Assembly (NCBI GenBank): GCA_016790475.1
Contig: JAEUOX010000061.1
Coordinates: forward strand, 1 to 32,748
Direction: 5' to 3'
Origin: Rhodoferax sp.
GTDB lineage: Bacteria; Pseudomonadota; Gammaproteobacteria; Burkholderiales; Burkholderiaceae_C
Length of the DNA stretch: 32,748 nt
Shown: piece after piece, positions 1 through 7,907 of the stretch
Numbering within the stretch: the stretch's first letter is position 1
How the letters are laid out: each line of letters starts with the position of its first letter
Notes under the pieces: model-generated
Database searches by the model: none
What the model was told of the DNA's origin: nothing
What the model saw: only the letters and a program-made list of their open reading frames with translations
Translations under genes and position numbers: made by a program

Positions 1-1169
1 GCTGCGCCGACCGCCAGCAGGATGTCGATGATCCACACCGTGTCGTAGGAGCCGGTGGCCTGGAACACCTGCCCGCCCAGCCAGGCCCCAAGGAAGCCGC
101 CCACCTGGTGCGACAGCATCACGATGCCGAACAGCAGCGCCATGTTGGACGGCCCGAAGAACTTCAGCACCAGCCCGACTGTCGGCGGCACGGTGGACAG
201 GTAGCTCAGCCCCATCACCGCGGCAAAGGCCAGCAGCACCGGCCCGGTCTTGGGTGCCAGCAGAAACACCAGCACCGCCAGCGCACGGACGCTGTACACC
301 AGTGACAGCAGCGATTTCATGCGCCAGCGCCCGACCGCCCAGCCCATCAGGATGCTGCCGGCAATGTTGAACAGGCCCAGCACCGCCAGCGACCAGGCGC
401 CGTACTGCAGCGGCAGGCCACAGGCGGCCACGACGCCCGGCAGGTGGGTAGCCAGGAAGGCCACATGGAAACCGCACACGAAGAGCCCCGCCACCAGGTA
501 GCGGTAGCCCGGCAGCTGCCAGGCCTGCGCGATCGCGGCGCGGGCGCCCAGCCGTGGCTGCCCCGGGGCGCCGGCCGCCGGCTGCGCATGGCCGCGCAGC
601 ACCCAGGCCGCCGGCAGCGCCAGCAGCACCAGCACCGCCAGCCACTGCAGCGCATTGGCCCAGCCGGTGGCCAGCAGCAGACCCCCGGCGATCGGCACGA
701 TCGCAAACTGCCCCAGCGATCCGCCGGCATTGACGACACCGCTGGCCAGCCCACGCCGATGCACCGGCACCAGCCGGGTCGTGGCAGACATCAGCACCGC
801 CGGCCCGGCCATGCCGGCCCCCCCGGCGGCCAGCACGCCGATCGCGAACACCAGGCCCGCCGTGCTGTGCATCCAGGGCGTCAGAAAGGTGCCCAGGGCC
901 ACCAGCAGCACGCCCGCCAGCAGGACCCGCCCGGCGCCGACCCGGTCGGCCAGCGCGCCGGCGAAGGGCTGCGTCAGGCCCCACCAGAGCTGGCCGAACG
1001 CGAACGCCAGGCTGATGCTGGCCACACCCAGCCCGGTGGCGGTATTGAGCGGGCCCATGAACAGCGCCATCGACTGGCGCACGCCCATCGTCAGGGCGAA
1101 GGTGCCGCCGGCGGCGATCAGCACCCACCACAGCAGCGGGTGCGTTGCTTTCGCAGGGGTCTCAGACAT
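1..1169 (-). CDS. MFS transporter, C-terminus cut by window edge
   Basis: This is a major facilitator superfamily permease of the inner membrane; 389 codons are visible and the C-terminus lies beyond position 1. The protein begins MSETPAKATHPLLWW and shows a long series of hydrophobic segments. A conserved-loop-like stretch (LTQPFAGALADRVGAGR, about residues 65-81) resembles the MFS A-motif G-x-L-x-D-R-x-G. The start ATG (1169-1167) overlaps the stop of the upstream MarR gene by 8 nt, so the two are surely one transcript and translationally coupled. The substrate cannot be read from sequence. MarR-linked MFS permeases usually export or import aromatic or toxic small molecules, which is family knowledge and not evidence here. 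Confidence in the superfamily is high; substrate unknown. Confidence 0.9.
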   Translation of the reverse strand, partial: MSETPAKATHPLLWWVLIAAGGTFALTMGVRQSMALFMGPLNTATGLGVASISLAFAFGQLWWGLTQPFAGALADRVGAGRVLLAGVLLVALGTFLTPWMHSTAGLVFAIGVLAAGGAGMAGPAVLMSATTRLVPVHRRGLASGVVNAGGSLGQFAIVPIAGGLLLATGWANALQWLAVLVLLALPAAWVLRGHAQPAAGAPGQPRLGARAAIAQAWQLPGYRYLVAGLFVCGFHVAFLATHLPGVVAACGLPLQYGAWSLAVLGLFNIAGSILMGWAVGRWRMKSLLSLVYSVRALAVLVFLLAPKTGPVLLAFAAVMGLSYLSTVPPTVGLVLKFFGPSNMALLFGIVMLSHQVGGFLGAWLGGQVFQATGSYDTVWIIDILLAVGA

Positions 1170-1644
1170 CGGAAGCCTCCAGGTCCGGCGCGGCGGGCGC
1201 CAGCAGGTCCATGCATTCGTCGATCAGCGCATGCAGCTGCACGACGCGCTGCGTGCCCAGCTGCGCGTTGAGCGCGAGCTGGGCCACCTTCCAGCGGCGC
1301 TGTGCCTCGGCGCGCTTGGCGCGGCCGTCCGGTGTGCTGGTGATGCTGCGGCTGCGGCTGTCCGGCCCGGCGCCCACCGCCACCCAGCCGGCGGCCACCA
1401 GCGGCTGCAGATTGCGTGTCAGCGTGGAGGGCTGCATCTTCATCGCGCGGGCCAGCTCCCCGGGGGCGACCGGCTCCAGCCGGACGATGTGCGACAGCAG
1501 CGAATACTGCGTGGTGCGCAGGCCGGCCGCGCCGACCTCCCGGTCGTAGTGCTGGTCGAGCCGGCGCATCAGCTGGCGCAGCCGCAGGTTGGTGCAGCCT
1601 TGCGGCTTGTCCAGCGCGGCGGGGGATGGGGTCGTATCGGGCAT
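1162..1644 (-). CDS. MarR-family transcriptional regulator
   Basis: A 160-aa winged-helix regulator, normal length for MarR proteins, expected to act as a dimeric ligand-responsive repressor. The DNA-binding part is about residues 35-100: the segment PGELARAMKMQPSTLTRNLQ is the recognition helix-turn-helix, followed by a wing with D-S-R-S-R (residues near 94-98), matching the D-x-R motif typical of MarR wings. The start chosen is ATG at 1644. The frame stays open much further upstream, but that extension would run through the divergent thioesterase gene and its shared promoter region. It overlaps the MFS gene by 8 nt and diverges from the thioesterase, so it probably controls both directions from repeats in the 48-bp gap. 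A candidate promoter (TTGCAT-N16-TACAAT) ends only 6 nt before the ATG, suggesting a leaderless or nearly leaderless mRNA. Confidence 0.9.
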   Translation of the reverse strand: MPDTTPSPAALDKPQGCTNLRLRQLMRRLDQHYDREVGAAGLRTTQYSLLSHIVRLEPVAPGELARAMKMQPSTLTRNLQPLVAAGWVAVGAGPDSRSRSITSTPDGRAKRAEAQRRWKVAQLALNAQLGTQRVVQLHALIDECMDLLAPAAPDLEASDV

Positions 1645-1692
1645 GGCATAATTGTATATGCAACCATTTGATATGCAACAAAAGGATTTCCC
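1645..1692. promoter_or_regulatory. Divergent promoter/operator of marR-MFS and thioesterase
   Basis: This AT-rich 48-bp gap stands out in GC-rich DNA. It holds two copies of ATATGCAAC (1656-1664 and 1671-1679), 15 bp apart, each inside a pseudo-palindrome (TTGTATATGCAA at 1652-1663 and TTGATATGCAA at 1668-1678). On the minus strand TTGCAT (1678-1673) and TACAAT (1656-1651) are spaced 16 nt, a good sigma-70 promoter for marR, with the repeats lying on both elements. On the plus strand AAAGGA (1681-1686) is the ribosome-binding site of the thioesterase. Binding by the adjacent MarR protein is inference. Confidence 0.6.
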
Positions 1693-2274
1693 ATGAGCCA
1701 GCCCCCCTCCCCACCGACCACCGATGCCGCCGATCCGCTGGCGTCCTGGATCGCGCAAGAGCAATCCATCCGTGCGGCGCAGGCCCGCGGCGGCGCCGGG
1801 TTCGGCGTCTCCCGGCGCGAGCAGATCGCGGGCTTGACCGGCCTGCAGATGATGCAGGGCTTGCTGCGCGGCGAGCTGCCGGCCGCGCCGATCGCCGGCA
1901 CCCTCGACTTCCTGCTGGTCGATGTCGCCGAGGGGCGCGCGGTCTTCCAGGGCACACCGTCCGCAGCGCACTACAACCCGTTGGGCACGGTCCACGGCGG
2001 CTGGTTCGCAACGCTGCTGGATTCCGCGCTGGGCTGCGCGGTGCACACGATGATGCCGCCCGGCCGGGCCTACACCACCGCCGAGCTGCATGTGAACCTG
2101 GTGCGCGCCATCACGACGAAGGTCTCCCGCGTCCGGGCGATCGGGCAGGTGCTGCACTGCGGCCGGCAACTGGCCACGGCCGAGGCCCGGTTGGTGGGCC
2201 CGGACGGTACGCTGTACGCCCACGCCAGCACCACCTGCCTGGTCTTTCCGGCGCCGGCCGCTGCAGCGGCCTGA
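1693..2274 (+). CDS. PaaI-family hotdog thioesterase
   Basis: A 193-aa hotdog-fold acyl-CoA thioesterase, cytoplasmic, expected to hydrolyse an acyl- or aroyl-CoA. The diagnostic stretch is NPLGTVHGGWFATLLDSALG (about residues 95-114). It has the HGG turn and the acidic residue in the following helix that are used for catalysis in PaaI/hGG-type enzymes. It carries roughly 60 extra N-terminal residues before the hotdog core compared with minimal PaaI proteins. The start ATG has a good AAAGGA ribosome-binding site 6 nt upstream. It is transcribed away from the marR-MFS operon, so it is likely under the same regulator; a link to CoA-activated aromatic acids is inference only. Confidence 0.85.
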   Translation: MSQPPSPPTTDAADPLASWIAQEQSIRAAQARGGAGFGVSRREQIAGLTGLQMMQGLLRGELPAAPIAGTLDFLLVDVAEGRAVFQGTPSAAHYNPLGTVHGGWFATLLDSALGCAVHTMMPPGRAYTTAELHVNLVRAITTKVSRVRAIGQVLHCGRQLATAEARLVGPDGTLYAHASTTCLVFPAPAAAAA

Positions 2275-2321
2275 GATTTCGGGCATGATGCCCGCGTCAT
2301 CCATACACCGCGGGGGTCCCG

Positions 2322-2756
2322 ATGCACCAGCTGTTCCGTGTCCTGGTTCTGTGGTTCGGGCTGGCCGGTGCCGGCTTCATCGCGCCGGCGCAGGCCGCCG
2401 TCAGTGCGGCGCAGGCGCAGGAGATCCAGCGCCTGGTGCGCGCGCAGCTCGACGCGTTCGCCGCCGATGACGCGCCACGCGCCTTCTCGTATGCGGCGGC
2501 CAGCATCCAGCAGATGTTCGGTACGCCGGAGCAGTTCATGCAGATGGTGCGCAGCAGCTACCCGGTGGTCTACCGTCCGGCCTCGGTCGCCTTCCTGACG
2601 CCGAAGGACGACGCCGGCGGCATCGTGCAGCCGGTGGCGATGACCGACGCCGAGGGCGGCTCCTGGATCGCGCTGTACCGGCTGGTGCAGCTGCCGGACA
2701 AGTCCTGGCGCATCGCCGGCTGCGTGCTGGCCACCGGCACCGCACAGCGCACCTGA
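2322..2756 (+). CDS. DUF4864 exported protein
   Basis: A 144-aa protein with an N-terminal signal peptide (hydrophobic core [18 protein letters not shown], probable cleavage after AQA near residue 25), so periplasmic. The mature part begins with a helix ([20 protein letters not shown]) followed by a small alpha/beta domain ending in W-R-I-A-G-C. This arrangement matches the DUF4864 family (NTF2-like fold is my assumption). Function is unknown. It stands alone between the thioesterase (47-nt gap) and gloA (46-nt gap), all on the plus strand, so co-transcription is possible but not shown. Confidence 0.75.
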   Translation: MHQLFRVLVLWFGLAGAGFIAPAQAAVSAAQAQEIQRLVRAQLDAFAADDAPRAFSYAAASIQQMFGTPEQFMQMVRSSYPVVYRPASVAFLTPKDDAGGIVQPVAMTDAEGGSWIALYRLVQLPDKSWRIAGCVLATGTAQRT

Positions 2757-2802
2757 ACGGTGCCGTGGGAGAATCCGGCGTTTTCAGCCCGGCCCTCCTT
2801 CC

Positions 2803-3189
2803 ATGCGAATCCTCCACACCATGCTGCGCGTCGGCGACCTGCAGCGCTCGATCGATTTCTATACCCAGGTGCTCGGCATGCAGCTGCTGCGCAAGTCCGA
2901 GAACCCGCAGTACAAGTACACCCTGGCCTTCGTCGGCTACGGCAGCAACCCGGATCACGCCGAGCTGGAGCTCACCTACAACTGGGGCACCGACAGCTAT
3001 GACATGGGCACCGCATTCGGCCATGTCGCGCTGGGCGTGACCGACGCCTACGCCGCCTGCGAGAAGATCCGCGCCGCCGGCGGCAACATCACCCGCGAAC
3101 CCGGCCCGGTCAAGGGCGGCACCACGGTGATCGCGTTCGTGACCGACCCGGACGGCTACAAGATCGAACTGATCCAGCGCGACGCCTGA
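2803..3189 (+). CDS. gloA: Lactoylglutathione lyase (glyoxalase I)
   Basis: Converts the hemithioacetal of methylglyoxal and glutathione into S-lactoylglutathione in the cytoplasm, the first step of methylglyoxal detoxification. The 128-aa length is typical for the short bacterial nickel-type enzyme. All four metal ligands are in the expected places: His5 (ILHTMLRV), Glu56 (AELELTYN), His74 (FGHVALGV) and Glu122 (YKIELIQ), the same numbering as Escherichia coli GloA. The glutathione-contact motif [10 protein letters not shown] is present. Its stop codon overlaps the ATG of the following EamA transporter gene by one base (TGATG), so the two are translationally coupled. Confidence 0.97.
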   Translation: MRILHTMLRVGDLQRSIDFYTQVLGMQLLRKSENPQYKYTLAFVGYGSNPDHAELELTYNWGTDSYDMGTAFGHVALGVTDAYAACEKIRAAGGNITREPGPVKGGTTVIAFVTDPDGYKIELIQRDA

Positions 3190-4082
3190 TGGCGGCCCTG
3201 GAGCAGCGCGGCGCGGCGCTGGTGTTCGCGTCGGCCGCCGTCTGGAGCTTTGGCGGCGCCATCGCGCGCTACCTCAGCGTGACCGACAGCTGGGTGGCGA
3301 TCTTCTGGCGCTCCCTCTGCGCCGGGCTCTTCCTGTTGGGCTTCATGCTCTGGCGCGAGGGGCGCAGCGGCACCTGGAAGCTGTTTCGCGCCATGGGCTG
3401 GGCCGGTTTCTGGGTTGGCGTGTGCTTTGCCACCGCCTCGACCTGCTTCGTCGTCGCGCTGGGCTACACCACGGTGGCCAACATCCTGCTGATGCAGGCC
3501 GGCGCGCCGCTGATCGCCGCGCTGGCCGGTGCGCTGCTGTTCCGCGAGCGCATCGGGATGCCGACCTGGCTGGCCATCCTTGCCGTGATTGTCGGCGTCG
3601 GGATCATGGTGTCCAACGCGGTGGCCGGCCGGGTGTCACCGGTCGGTGACGGCCTCGCGCTGTTGATGGCGGTCGCAGTGGCTGGTGCCACCGTGCTGAC
3701 GCGCCGCCATGCGGAGGTCGGCATGATGCCGGCGGTGTTCCTGGGCACCGTGATCGCCGCCGCGATCGGCGGCGTGATGGCCGGCCCGCTGCGGGTCAGC
3801 GCGACGGACGCCGCGCTGTTGTTCGTCTTCGGCGCGCTGAACCTCGGTCTCGGGATGGCGCTGTTCGTGACCGGCGTGCGCCTGCTGCCGGCCGCGCTGG
3901 CGGCGCTGATCGGCACCGCCGAACCGGTGCTGGGCCCGGTCTGGGTCTGGCTGGTGCACGGCGAGGTGCCGGGCACGCGCACGCTGATCGGCGGTGCCGT
4001 CGTCATCCTCGCGCTCGTGCTGCACCTGGCCTGGCAGTTCCGCCAGCAGAACCCGGCGCCGGCCGTGCCGCTGATGGACTGA
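3189..4082 (+). CDS. EamA/DMT-superfamily transporter
   Basis: A 297-aa integral inner-membrane protein with about ten hydrophobic segments in two homologous halves, the standard size and topology of drug/metabolite-transporter exporters (RhaT/YdcZ/EamA type). The first half begins ALVFASAAVWSFGGAIARYL and the second half begins near residue 150. The ATG at 3189 overlaps the gloA stop (TGATG). The substrate is not readable; coupling to gloA suggests, but does not show, a role in metabolite detoxification. The gene ends 25 nt before the convergent ahpF; GCGGC-CTGC-GCCGC (4083-4096) in that gap could form a short hairpin but has no T-tract. Confidence 0.9.
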   Translation: MAALEQRGAALVFASAAVWSFGGAIARYLSVTDSWVAIFWRSLCAGLFLLGFMLWREGRSGTWKLFRAMGWAGFWVGVCFATASTCFVVALGYTTVANILLMQAGAPLIAALAGALLFRERIGMPTWLAILAVIVGVGIMVSNAVAGRVSPVGDGLALLMAVAVAGATVLTRRHAEVGMMPAVFLGTVIAAAIGGVMAGPLRVSATDAALLFVFGALNLGLGMALFVTGVRLLPAALAALIGTAEPVLGPVWVWLVHGEVPGTRTLIGGAVVILALVLHLAWQFRQQNPAPAVPLMD

Positions 4083-4107
4083 GCGGCCTGCGCCGCAGCC
4101 CCACGAC

Positions 4108-5694
4108 TCAGGCGCTGACCGTCGTCTCCGCGGCCGCCACCGGCGTGCGGATCAGGTGGTCGAAGGCGCTCAGCGCGGCCTTCGCCCCCTCGCCCGCCGC
4201 GATGACGATCTGCTTGTACGGTGTCGTCGTCGCATCCCCGGCCGCGAACACGCCCGGCACACTGGTGTGGCCCCGCGCATCGACGACGATCTCGCCGAAG
4301 CGGCTGAGCTCCACCGTGCCCTTCAGGAACTCGGTGTTGGGCACCAGGCCGATCTGCACGAAGACACCCTCCAGCGCCAGCGTGTGCTCCTGCCCGGTGA
4401 CCCGGTCCCGGTAGCGCAGGCCGTTGACCTTCTGGCCATCGCCGGTGATCTCGGTGGTCTGCGCCTGCAGATGGATGCGCACATTCGGCAAGCTCTGCAG
4501 CTTGCGCACCAGCACCGCGTCGGCCTTCAGCGCGTCCGCGAACTCCACCAGATCCACCTGCTGCACGATGCCGGCCAGATCGATCGCCGCCTCGACGCCG
4601 GAGTTGCCCCCGCCGATCACCGCGACCCGCTTGCCCTTGAACAGCGGACCGTCGCAGTGCGGGCAGTAGGCCACCCCTTTGTTGCGGTAATGCTGCTCGC
4701 CCGGCACGTTGACGTTGCGCCAGCGCGCACCGGTGGACAACACGATGCTGCGTGCCCGCAGCGTCGCGCCGCTGGCCAGCTGCACCTGCAGCAGGCCGCC
4801 CGGCTCGGTGGCTGGCACCAGGCGCTCGGCGCGCTGCCGGTTCAGGATGTCCACGCCGTAGTGGCGCACCTGCGCCTCCAGCGCCGCGGCGAACTTCGGG
4901 CCGTCGGTCTCGAGCACCGAGATGTAGTTCTCGATCGCCAGCGTGTCGTTCACCTGGCCGCCGAAGCGCTCGGCGGCGACGCCGACCCGGATGCCCTTGC
5001 GCGCGGCATATACCGCCGCGGCCGCACCGGCCGGCCCGCCCCCGACGATCAGCATGTCGTAGGGCGCCTGCGCGTCCAGGCGCGCCGCCTCGCGGGCCTC
5101 GGACTTCACGTCCAGCTTGGCCACGATCTCCTCCAGCGTCATGCGCCCGGAACCGAATTCCTCGCCGTTCAGGTAGACCATGGGCACCGCCATCACGCGG
5201 CGCTGCTCCACCTCGGCCTGGTACAGCGCGCCGTCAATCACGACCGCCTGGATGCGCGGGTTCAGGATCGCCATCAGCGAGACGGCCTGCACCACGTCCG
5301 GGCAGTTGTGGCAGGACAGGGACATGTAGACCTCGAAGTGCAGGTCGCTGTCCAGCGCCTGGATCTGCGCGATCACCTCCGGCGCCACCTTGGGCGGGTG
5401 CCCGCCGGTCCACAGCAGCGCCAGCACCAGCGACGTGAACTCATGGCCCAGCGGGATCGCCGCGAAGCGCACACCGGTGGTCTCGCCCTCGCGGGCCACC
5501 ACGAAGGAAGGCCGGCGCGCATCCGAGCCGGATTCATCGACACGCACCTTGTCCGACAGGCTGGCGATGTCCTGCAGCAGCGCGCGCAACTCGGCCGACT
5601 TCGCACCGCCGTCAAGCGAGCCAATCAGGCGGATCGGACGCTGCAGCCGGCCGAGGTAGGCCTGCAGCTGGGATTTCAAGGTGGTGTCGAGCAT
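4108..5694 (-). CDS. ahpF: Alkyl hydroperoxide reductase subunit F
   Basis: This 528-aa flavoprotein disulfide reductase passes electrons from NADH through FAD and two redox disulfides to AhpC. The N-terminal double-thioredoxin-fold domain carries Cys128-His-Asn-Cys131. The FAD motif is [15 protein letters not shown] near residue 218. The thioredoxin-reductase-type active site is Cys344-Pro-His-Cys347. An NAD-binding motif follows ([14 protein letters not shown]). Cys positions are within one residue of E. coli AhpF. The start ATG at 5694 gives the family length; a longer in-frame reading would overlap ahpC. It lies 16 nt downstream of ahpC on the same strand, an ahpC-ahpF operon. Confidence 0.98.
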   Translation of the reverse strand: MLDTTLKSQLQAYLGRLQRPIRLIGSLDGGAKSAELRALLQDIASLSDKVRVDESGSDARRPSFVVAREGETTGVRFAAIPLGHEFTSLVLALLWTGGHPPKVAPEVIAQIQALDSDLHFEVYMSLSCHNCPDVVQAVSLMAILNPRIQAVVIDGALYQAEVEQRRVMAVPMVYLNGEEFGSGRMTLEEIVAKLDVKSEAREAARLDAQAPYDMLIVGGGPAGAAAAVYAARKGIRVGVAAERFGGQVNDTLAIENYISVLETDGPKFAAALEAQVRHYGVDILNRQRAERLVPATEPGGLLQVQLASGATLRARSIVLSTGARWRNVNVPGEQHYRNKGVAYCPHCDGPLFKGKRVAVIGGGNSGVEAAIDLAGIVQQVDLVEFADALKADAVLVRKLQSLPNVRIHLQAQTTEITGDGQKVNGLRYRDRVTGQEHTLALEGVFVQIGLVPNTEFLKGTVELSRFGEIVVDARGHTSVPGVFAAGDATTTPYKQIVIAAGEGAKAALSAFDHLIRTPVAAAETTVSA

Positions 5695-5710
5695 GGTGGC
5701 GTCCTTCGCG

Positions 5711-6274
5711 TCAGATCTTGCCGACCAGATCGAGCGACGGGGCCAGCGTGGCCTCGCCCTCTTTCCACTTGGCCGGGCAGACTTCGCCCGGGTGGCTGGC
5801 CACATACTGCGCCGCCGTGACCTTGCGCAGCAGCTCGCCGGCATCACGCCCGATGCCGCCCGCCGTGATCTCGACGATCTGGATCTTGCCCGACGGGTCG
5901 ATCACGAAGGTGCCGCGATCGGCCAGCCCCTCGGACTCGATCATCACGTCGAAGTTGCGGGTGATGGTGCCGGTCGGATCGCCGATCATCGGGTACTGGA
6001 TCTTGCCGATCGTCTCGGACGTGTCGTGCCAGGCCTTGTGCGTGAAGTGCGTGTCGGTGGACACCGCATAGATCTCCACGCCCATGGCCTTGAAGGTGTC
6101 GTAATGGTCGGCCAGGTCGCCGAGTTCGGTCGGGCAGACGAAGGTGAAGTCCGCCGGGTAGAAGAACACGACGGACCACTTGCCCTTCAGGGAGTCCTGC
6201 GTCACCGGCACGAACTTGCCGTTGTGGTAGGCGGTCGCGGAAAAGGGCTTGATTTCGGAATTGATGAGGGACAT
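5711..6274 (-). CDS. ahpC: Alkyl hydroperoxide reductase subunit C (peroxiredoxin)
   Basis: A typical 2-Cys peroxiredoxin that reduces hydrogen peroxide, organic peroxides and peroxynitrite in the cytoplasm and is recycled by AhpF. The 187-aa length equals E. coli AhpC. The peroxidatic site is FTFVCPTE with Cys47, and the resolving cysteine is Cys166 in EVCPAKW. The AhpC C-terminal tail [17 protein letters not shown] is intact. The start ATG at 6274 is preceded by AAGGA with good spacing, and the family N-terminus ([11 protein letters not shown]) confirms it. ahpF follows after 16 nt. No oxyR gene is adjacent. Confidence 0.98.
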   Translation of the reverse strand: MSLINSEIKPFSATAYHNGKFVPVTQDSLKGKWSVVFFYPADFTFVCPTELGDLADHYDTFKAMGVEIYAVSTDTHFTHKAWHDTSETIGKIQYPMIGDPTGTITRNFDVMIESEGLADRGTFVIDPSGKIQIVEITAGGIGRDAGELLRKVTAAQYVASHPGEVCPAKWKEGEATLAPSLDLVGKI

Positions 6275-6440
6275 GGTTTTTCCTTGCTTGGGTTGATTAA
6301 CTATTGCCATGTACGTATCGATAGATATTTCCTTGGCACGGGACGAATCATAGGGCGGTTGCTGCAGCGCAGCGATGGCTTGTTTCAATGCCGGCGATAG
6401 ACAATCGCACCGCGCCCACCACCCCGGACACCCCCCACCG
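6275..6440. promoter_or_regulatory. ahpC upstream region
   Basis: This 166-bp gap separates divergent ahpC and the SirB2 gene. The 60 bp nearest ahpC are AT-rich for this genome and contain the palindrome TATCGATA (6317-6324), plus CTAT at 6301 and ATAG at 6321 and 6350. These tetramers resemble OxyR half-site elements, but their spacing does not fit the ATAG-N7-CTAT-N7-ATAG-N7-CTAT consensus. The ahpC ribosome-binding site (AAGGA on the minus strand) lies about 8 nt from its ATG. I can support a promoter region here but not a specific regulator. Confidence 0.4.
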
Positions 6441-6833
6441 ATGCCCCACTGGTACCTCTGGCTCCTGCCGCTGCATGTCGGCCTCGTCCTCACGAGCGTG
6501 ACGCTGTTCACGCTGCGCGGGCTGGGCGTTCTGGCGGGCCAGGCCTGGCCGCAGCAGGCCTGGGCACGCCGCCTGGCACCGGCCATCGACACGCTGCTGC
6601 TGGCCGCCGGCGTCGGCCTGTGGTGGCTGCTGCAGCTCAATCCGTTGCAACAACATTGGCTCGGTGCCAAGCTGGTGCTGCTGGTGGTCTACATCGTGCT
6701 CGGTTCGATGGCGCTCAAGCGCGCGCCGACCCGGGCCTCGCGGGCGCTGTGCCTTGTGGCGGCACTGGCGGTGGTGGGCTTCATGGCCAGCATCGCGCTG
6801 GCGCACCATCCGCTGGGTCTGTGGGCTCCCTGA
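6441..6833 (+). CDS. SirB2-family inner-membrane protein
   Basis: A 130-aa protein with four hydrophobic segments and short loops, starting [17 protein letters not shown]. Size and the pattern of an initial LHV helix, a central [13 protein letters not shown] segment and a lysine before the third helix ([14 protein letters not shown]) match the SirB2 family. Members are often annotated as invasion-gene upregulators from one Salmonella report; the molecular function is unknown. I chose ATG 6441 because the frame upstream codes for a non-hydrophobic His/Pro-rich stretch unlike the family. No clear Shine-Dalgarno sequence precedes it. It diverges from ahpC and converges on the LysR gene. Confidence 0.75.
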   Translation: MPHWYLWLLPLHVGLVLTSVTLFTLRGLGVLAGQAWPQQAWARRLAPAIDTLLLAAGVGLWWLLQLNPLQQHWLGAKLVLLVVYIVLGSMALKRAPTRASRALCLVAALAVVGFMASIALAHHPLGLWAP

Positions 6834-6852
6834 GGCCTGGACGGCGGGCCTC
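6832..6852. terminator. Possible hairpin terminator between SirB2 and LysR genes
   Basis: GAGGCC (6832-6837) and GGCCTC (6847-6852) form a 6-bp perfect stem with a 9-nt loop, overlapping the SirB2 stop codon and lying in the 39-bp gap between two convergent genes. There is no T-tract, so it is at best a weak or Rho-assisted terminator. Confidence 0.25.
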
Positions 6853-6872
6853 CGGTGGCCATGCCGGCCCCG

Positions 6873-7796
6873 TCATGGTGGCGTCGGGATGCTCCCCCGC
6901 GCCTCCTCGATCAGCCAGTCCCGCAGCGCCAATGCCTCCGCACGCAACTTGCCGCGCCGCGATGCAACGATGTAGATCGGCTGATCGGTGGTCACGCTCT
7001 GTGGCAGCGGGCGCACCAGCAGCCCCTGCGCCACGAGGGGCTCCACCAGATGCCGCCAGCCCATCGCCACGCCCTGACCCTCGATCGCGGCCTGCAGCAC
7101 CACCGAGTAGTCGTTGAAGCGGAACAGGTGGGTGCGCCGCTCCAGCGCCACGCCGAAACGCGCCAGCCAGCCGGCCCAGTCGAGTCGCGGACGGGCGTAG
7201 CGCTCCTCCAGGTGCAGCAGCGTCCTGCCGGTCAGGGCCTGCACGTCGCGCAGCGGCCCGACCCGTTGCAGGTAGGCCGGGCTGCAGACCGGGTAGATCT
7301 CCTCGTCGACGAAATGCCAGCGCTGGTGCTGCGGAAACTCGCCGGTGCCCAGCGTGATCGCCAGATCGATGCGCTCGCGCGCCAGGTCCGGGTCGGTGTC
7401 GGTCGTGATGCAGCGCAGCTCCACCGCCGGGTGCAGCGCCTTGAAGCGTGCGATGCGGGGCAGCAGCCACCAGGTCGCGGTGGCGGTGGACACCGCGAGC
7501 GTGACCTGCGGCCCGGCCGTCATCGCGCGCACGTCGCGCAGCGCCTGGTCAACCAGCGCCAAGGCCAGGCCGACCTGCTCCAGCAGATGCTGACCGGCCG
7601 GCGTCGGGGCCACGCCCTTGTGGCGCCGCTCGAACAGCGGCAGGCCGAGTTCCTGCTCCAGCGTGCGCATCGCATGGCTGACCGCCGGCTGGCTGATCTG
7701 CAGTTCCTCCGCGGCACGGGTGAAGCTGCCAGTGCGTGCCGCCGCCTCGAACGCGACGAGGCTGCCGATGGCCGGGCGCTGCTGGCTGTTGGTCAT
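6873..7796 (-). CDS. LysR-family regulator, GcvA-like
   Basis: A 307-aa LysR-type regulator. The N-terminal winged helix-turn-helix is about residues 10-65, with FTRAAEELQISQPAVSHAMR as the recognition unit and LEQELGLPLFERRHKGV as the typical following helix and wing. The C-terminal periplasmic-binding-protein-like effector domain spans roughly residues 95-300 and resembles the GcvA/AmpR subgroup (DLAITLGTGEFP, WLIEEA near the end). It is transcribed divergently from the MttB-like gene with a 111-bp gap, the classic layout of a LysR regulator controlling a neighbouring catabolic operon. The inducer is unknown; a methylated amine is my guess from context. Confidence 0.93.
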   Translation of the reverse strand: MTNSQQRPAIGSLVAFEAAARTGSFTRAAEELQISQPAVSHAMRTLEQELGLPLFERRHKGVAPTPAGQHLLEQVGLALALVDQALRDVRAMTAGPQVTLAVSTATATWWLLPRIARFKALHPAVELRCITTDTDPDLARERIDLAITLGTGEFPQHQRWHFVDEEIYPVCSPAYLQRVGPLRDVQALTGRTLLHLEERYARPRLDWAGWLARFGVALERRTHLFRFNDYSVVLQAAIEGQGVAMGWRHLVEPLVAQGLLVRPLPQSVTTDQPIYIVASRRGKLRAEALALRDWLIEEARGSIPTPP

Positions 7797-7907
7797 GAGC
7801 CAGGATTATGGCAACGATGAACCGGCAAGGGGATCACAAGCCGCAGCATTCTCGCTAGCATCACAGCAGATCGTGGCCACTGGCGCCCGACACCGGAAGG
7901 CGAATCC

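Noticed and set aside
4156-5820. A 554-codon plus-strand frame opposite ahpF
   Set aside because: It mirrors ahpF codons and shows no domain; ahpF has all redox motifs.
6295-6355. OxyR binding site upstream of ahpC
   Set aside because: CTAT and ATAG tetramers are present, but the spacings do not match the four-element 7-nt-spaced consensus.
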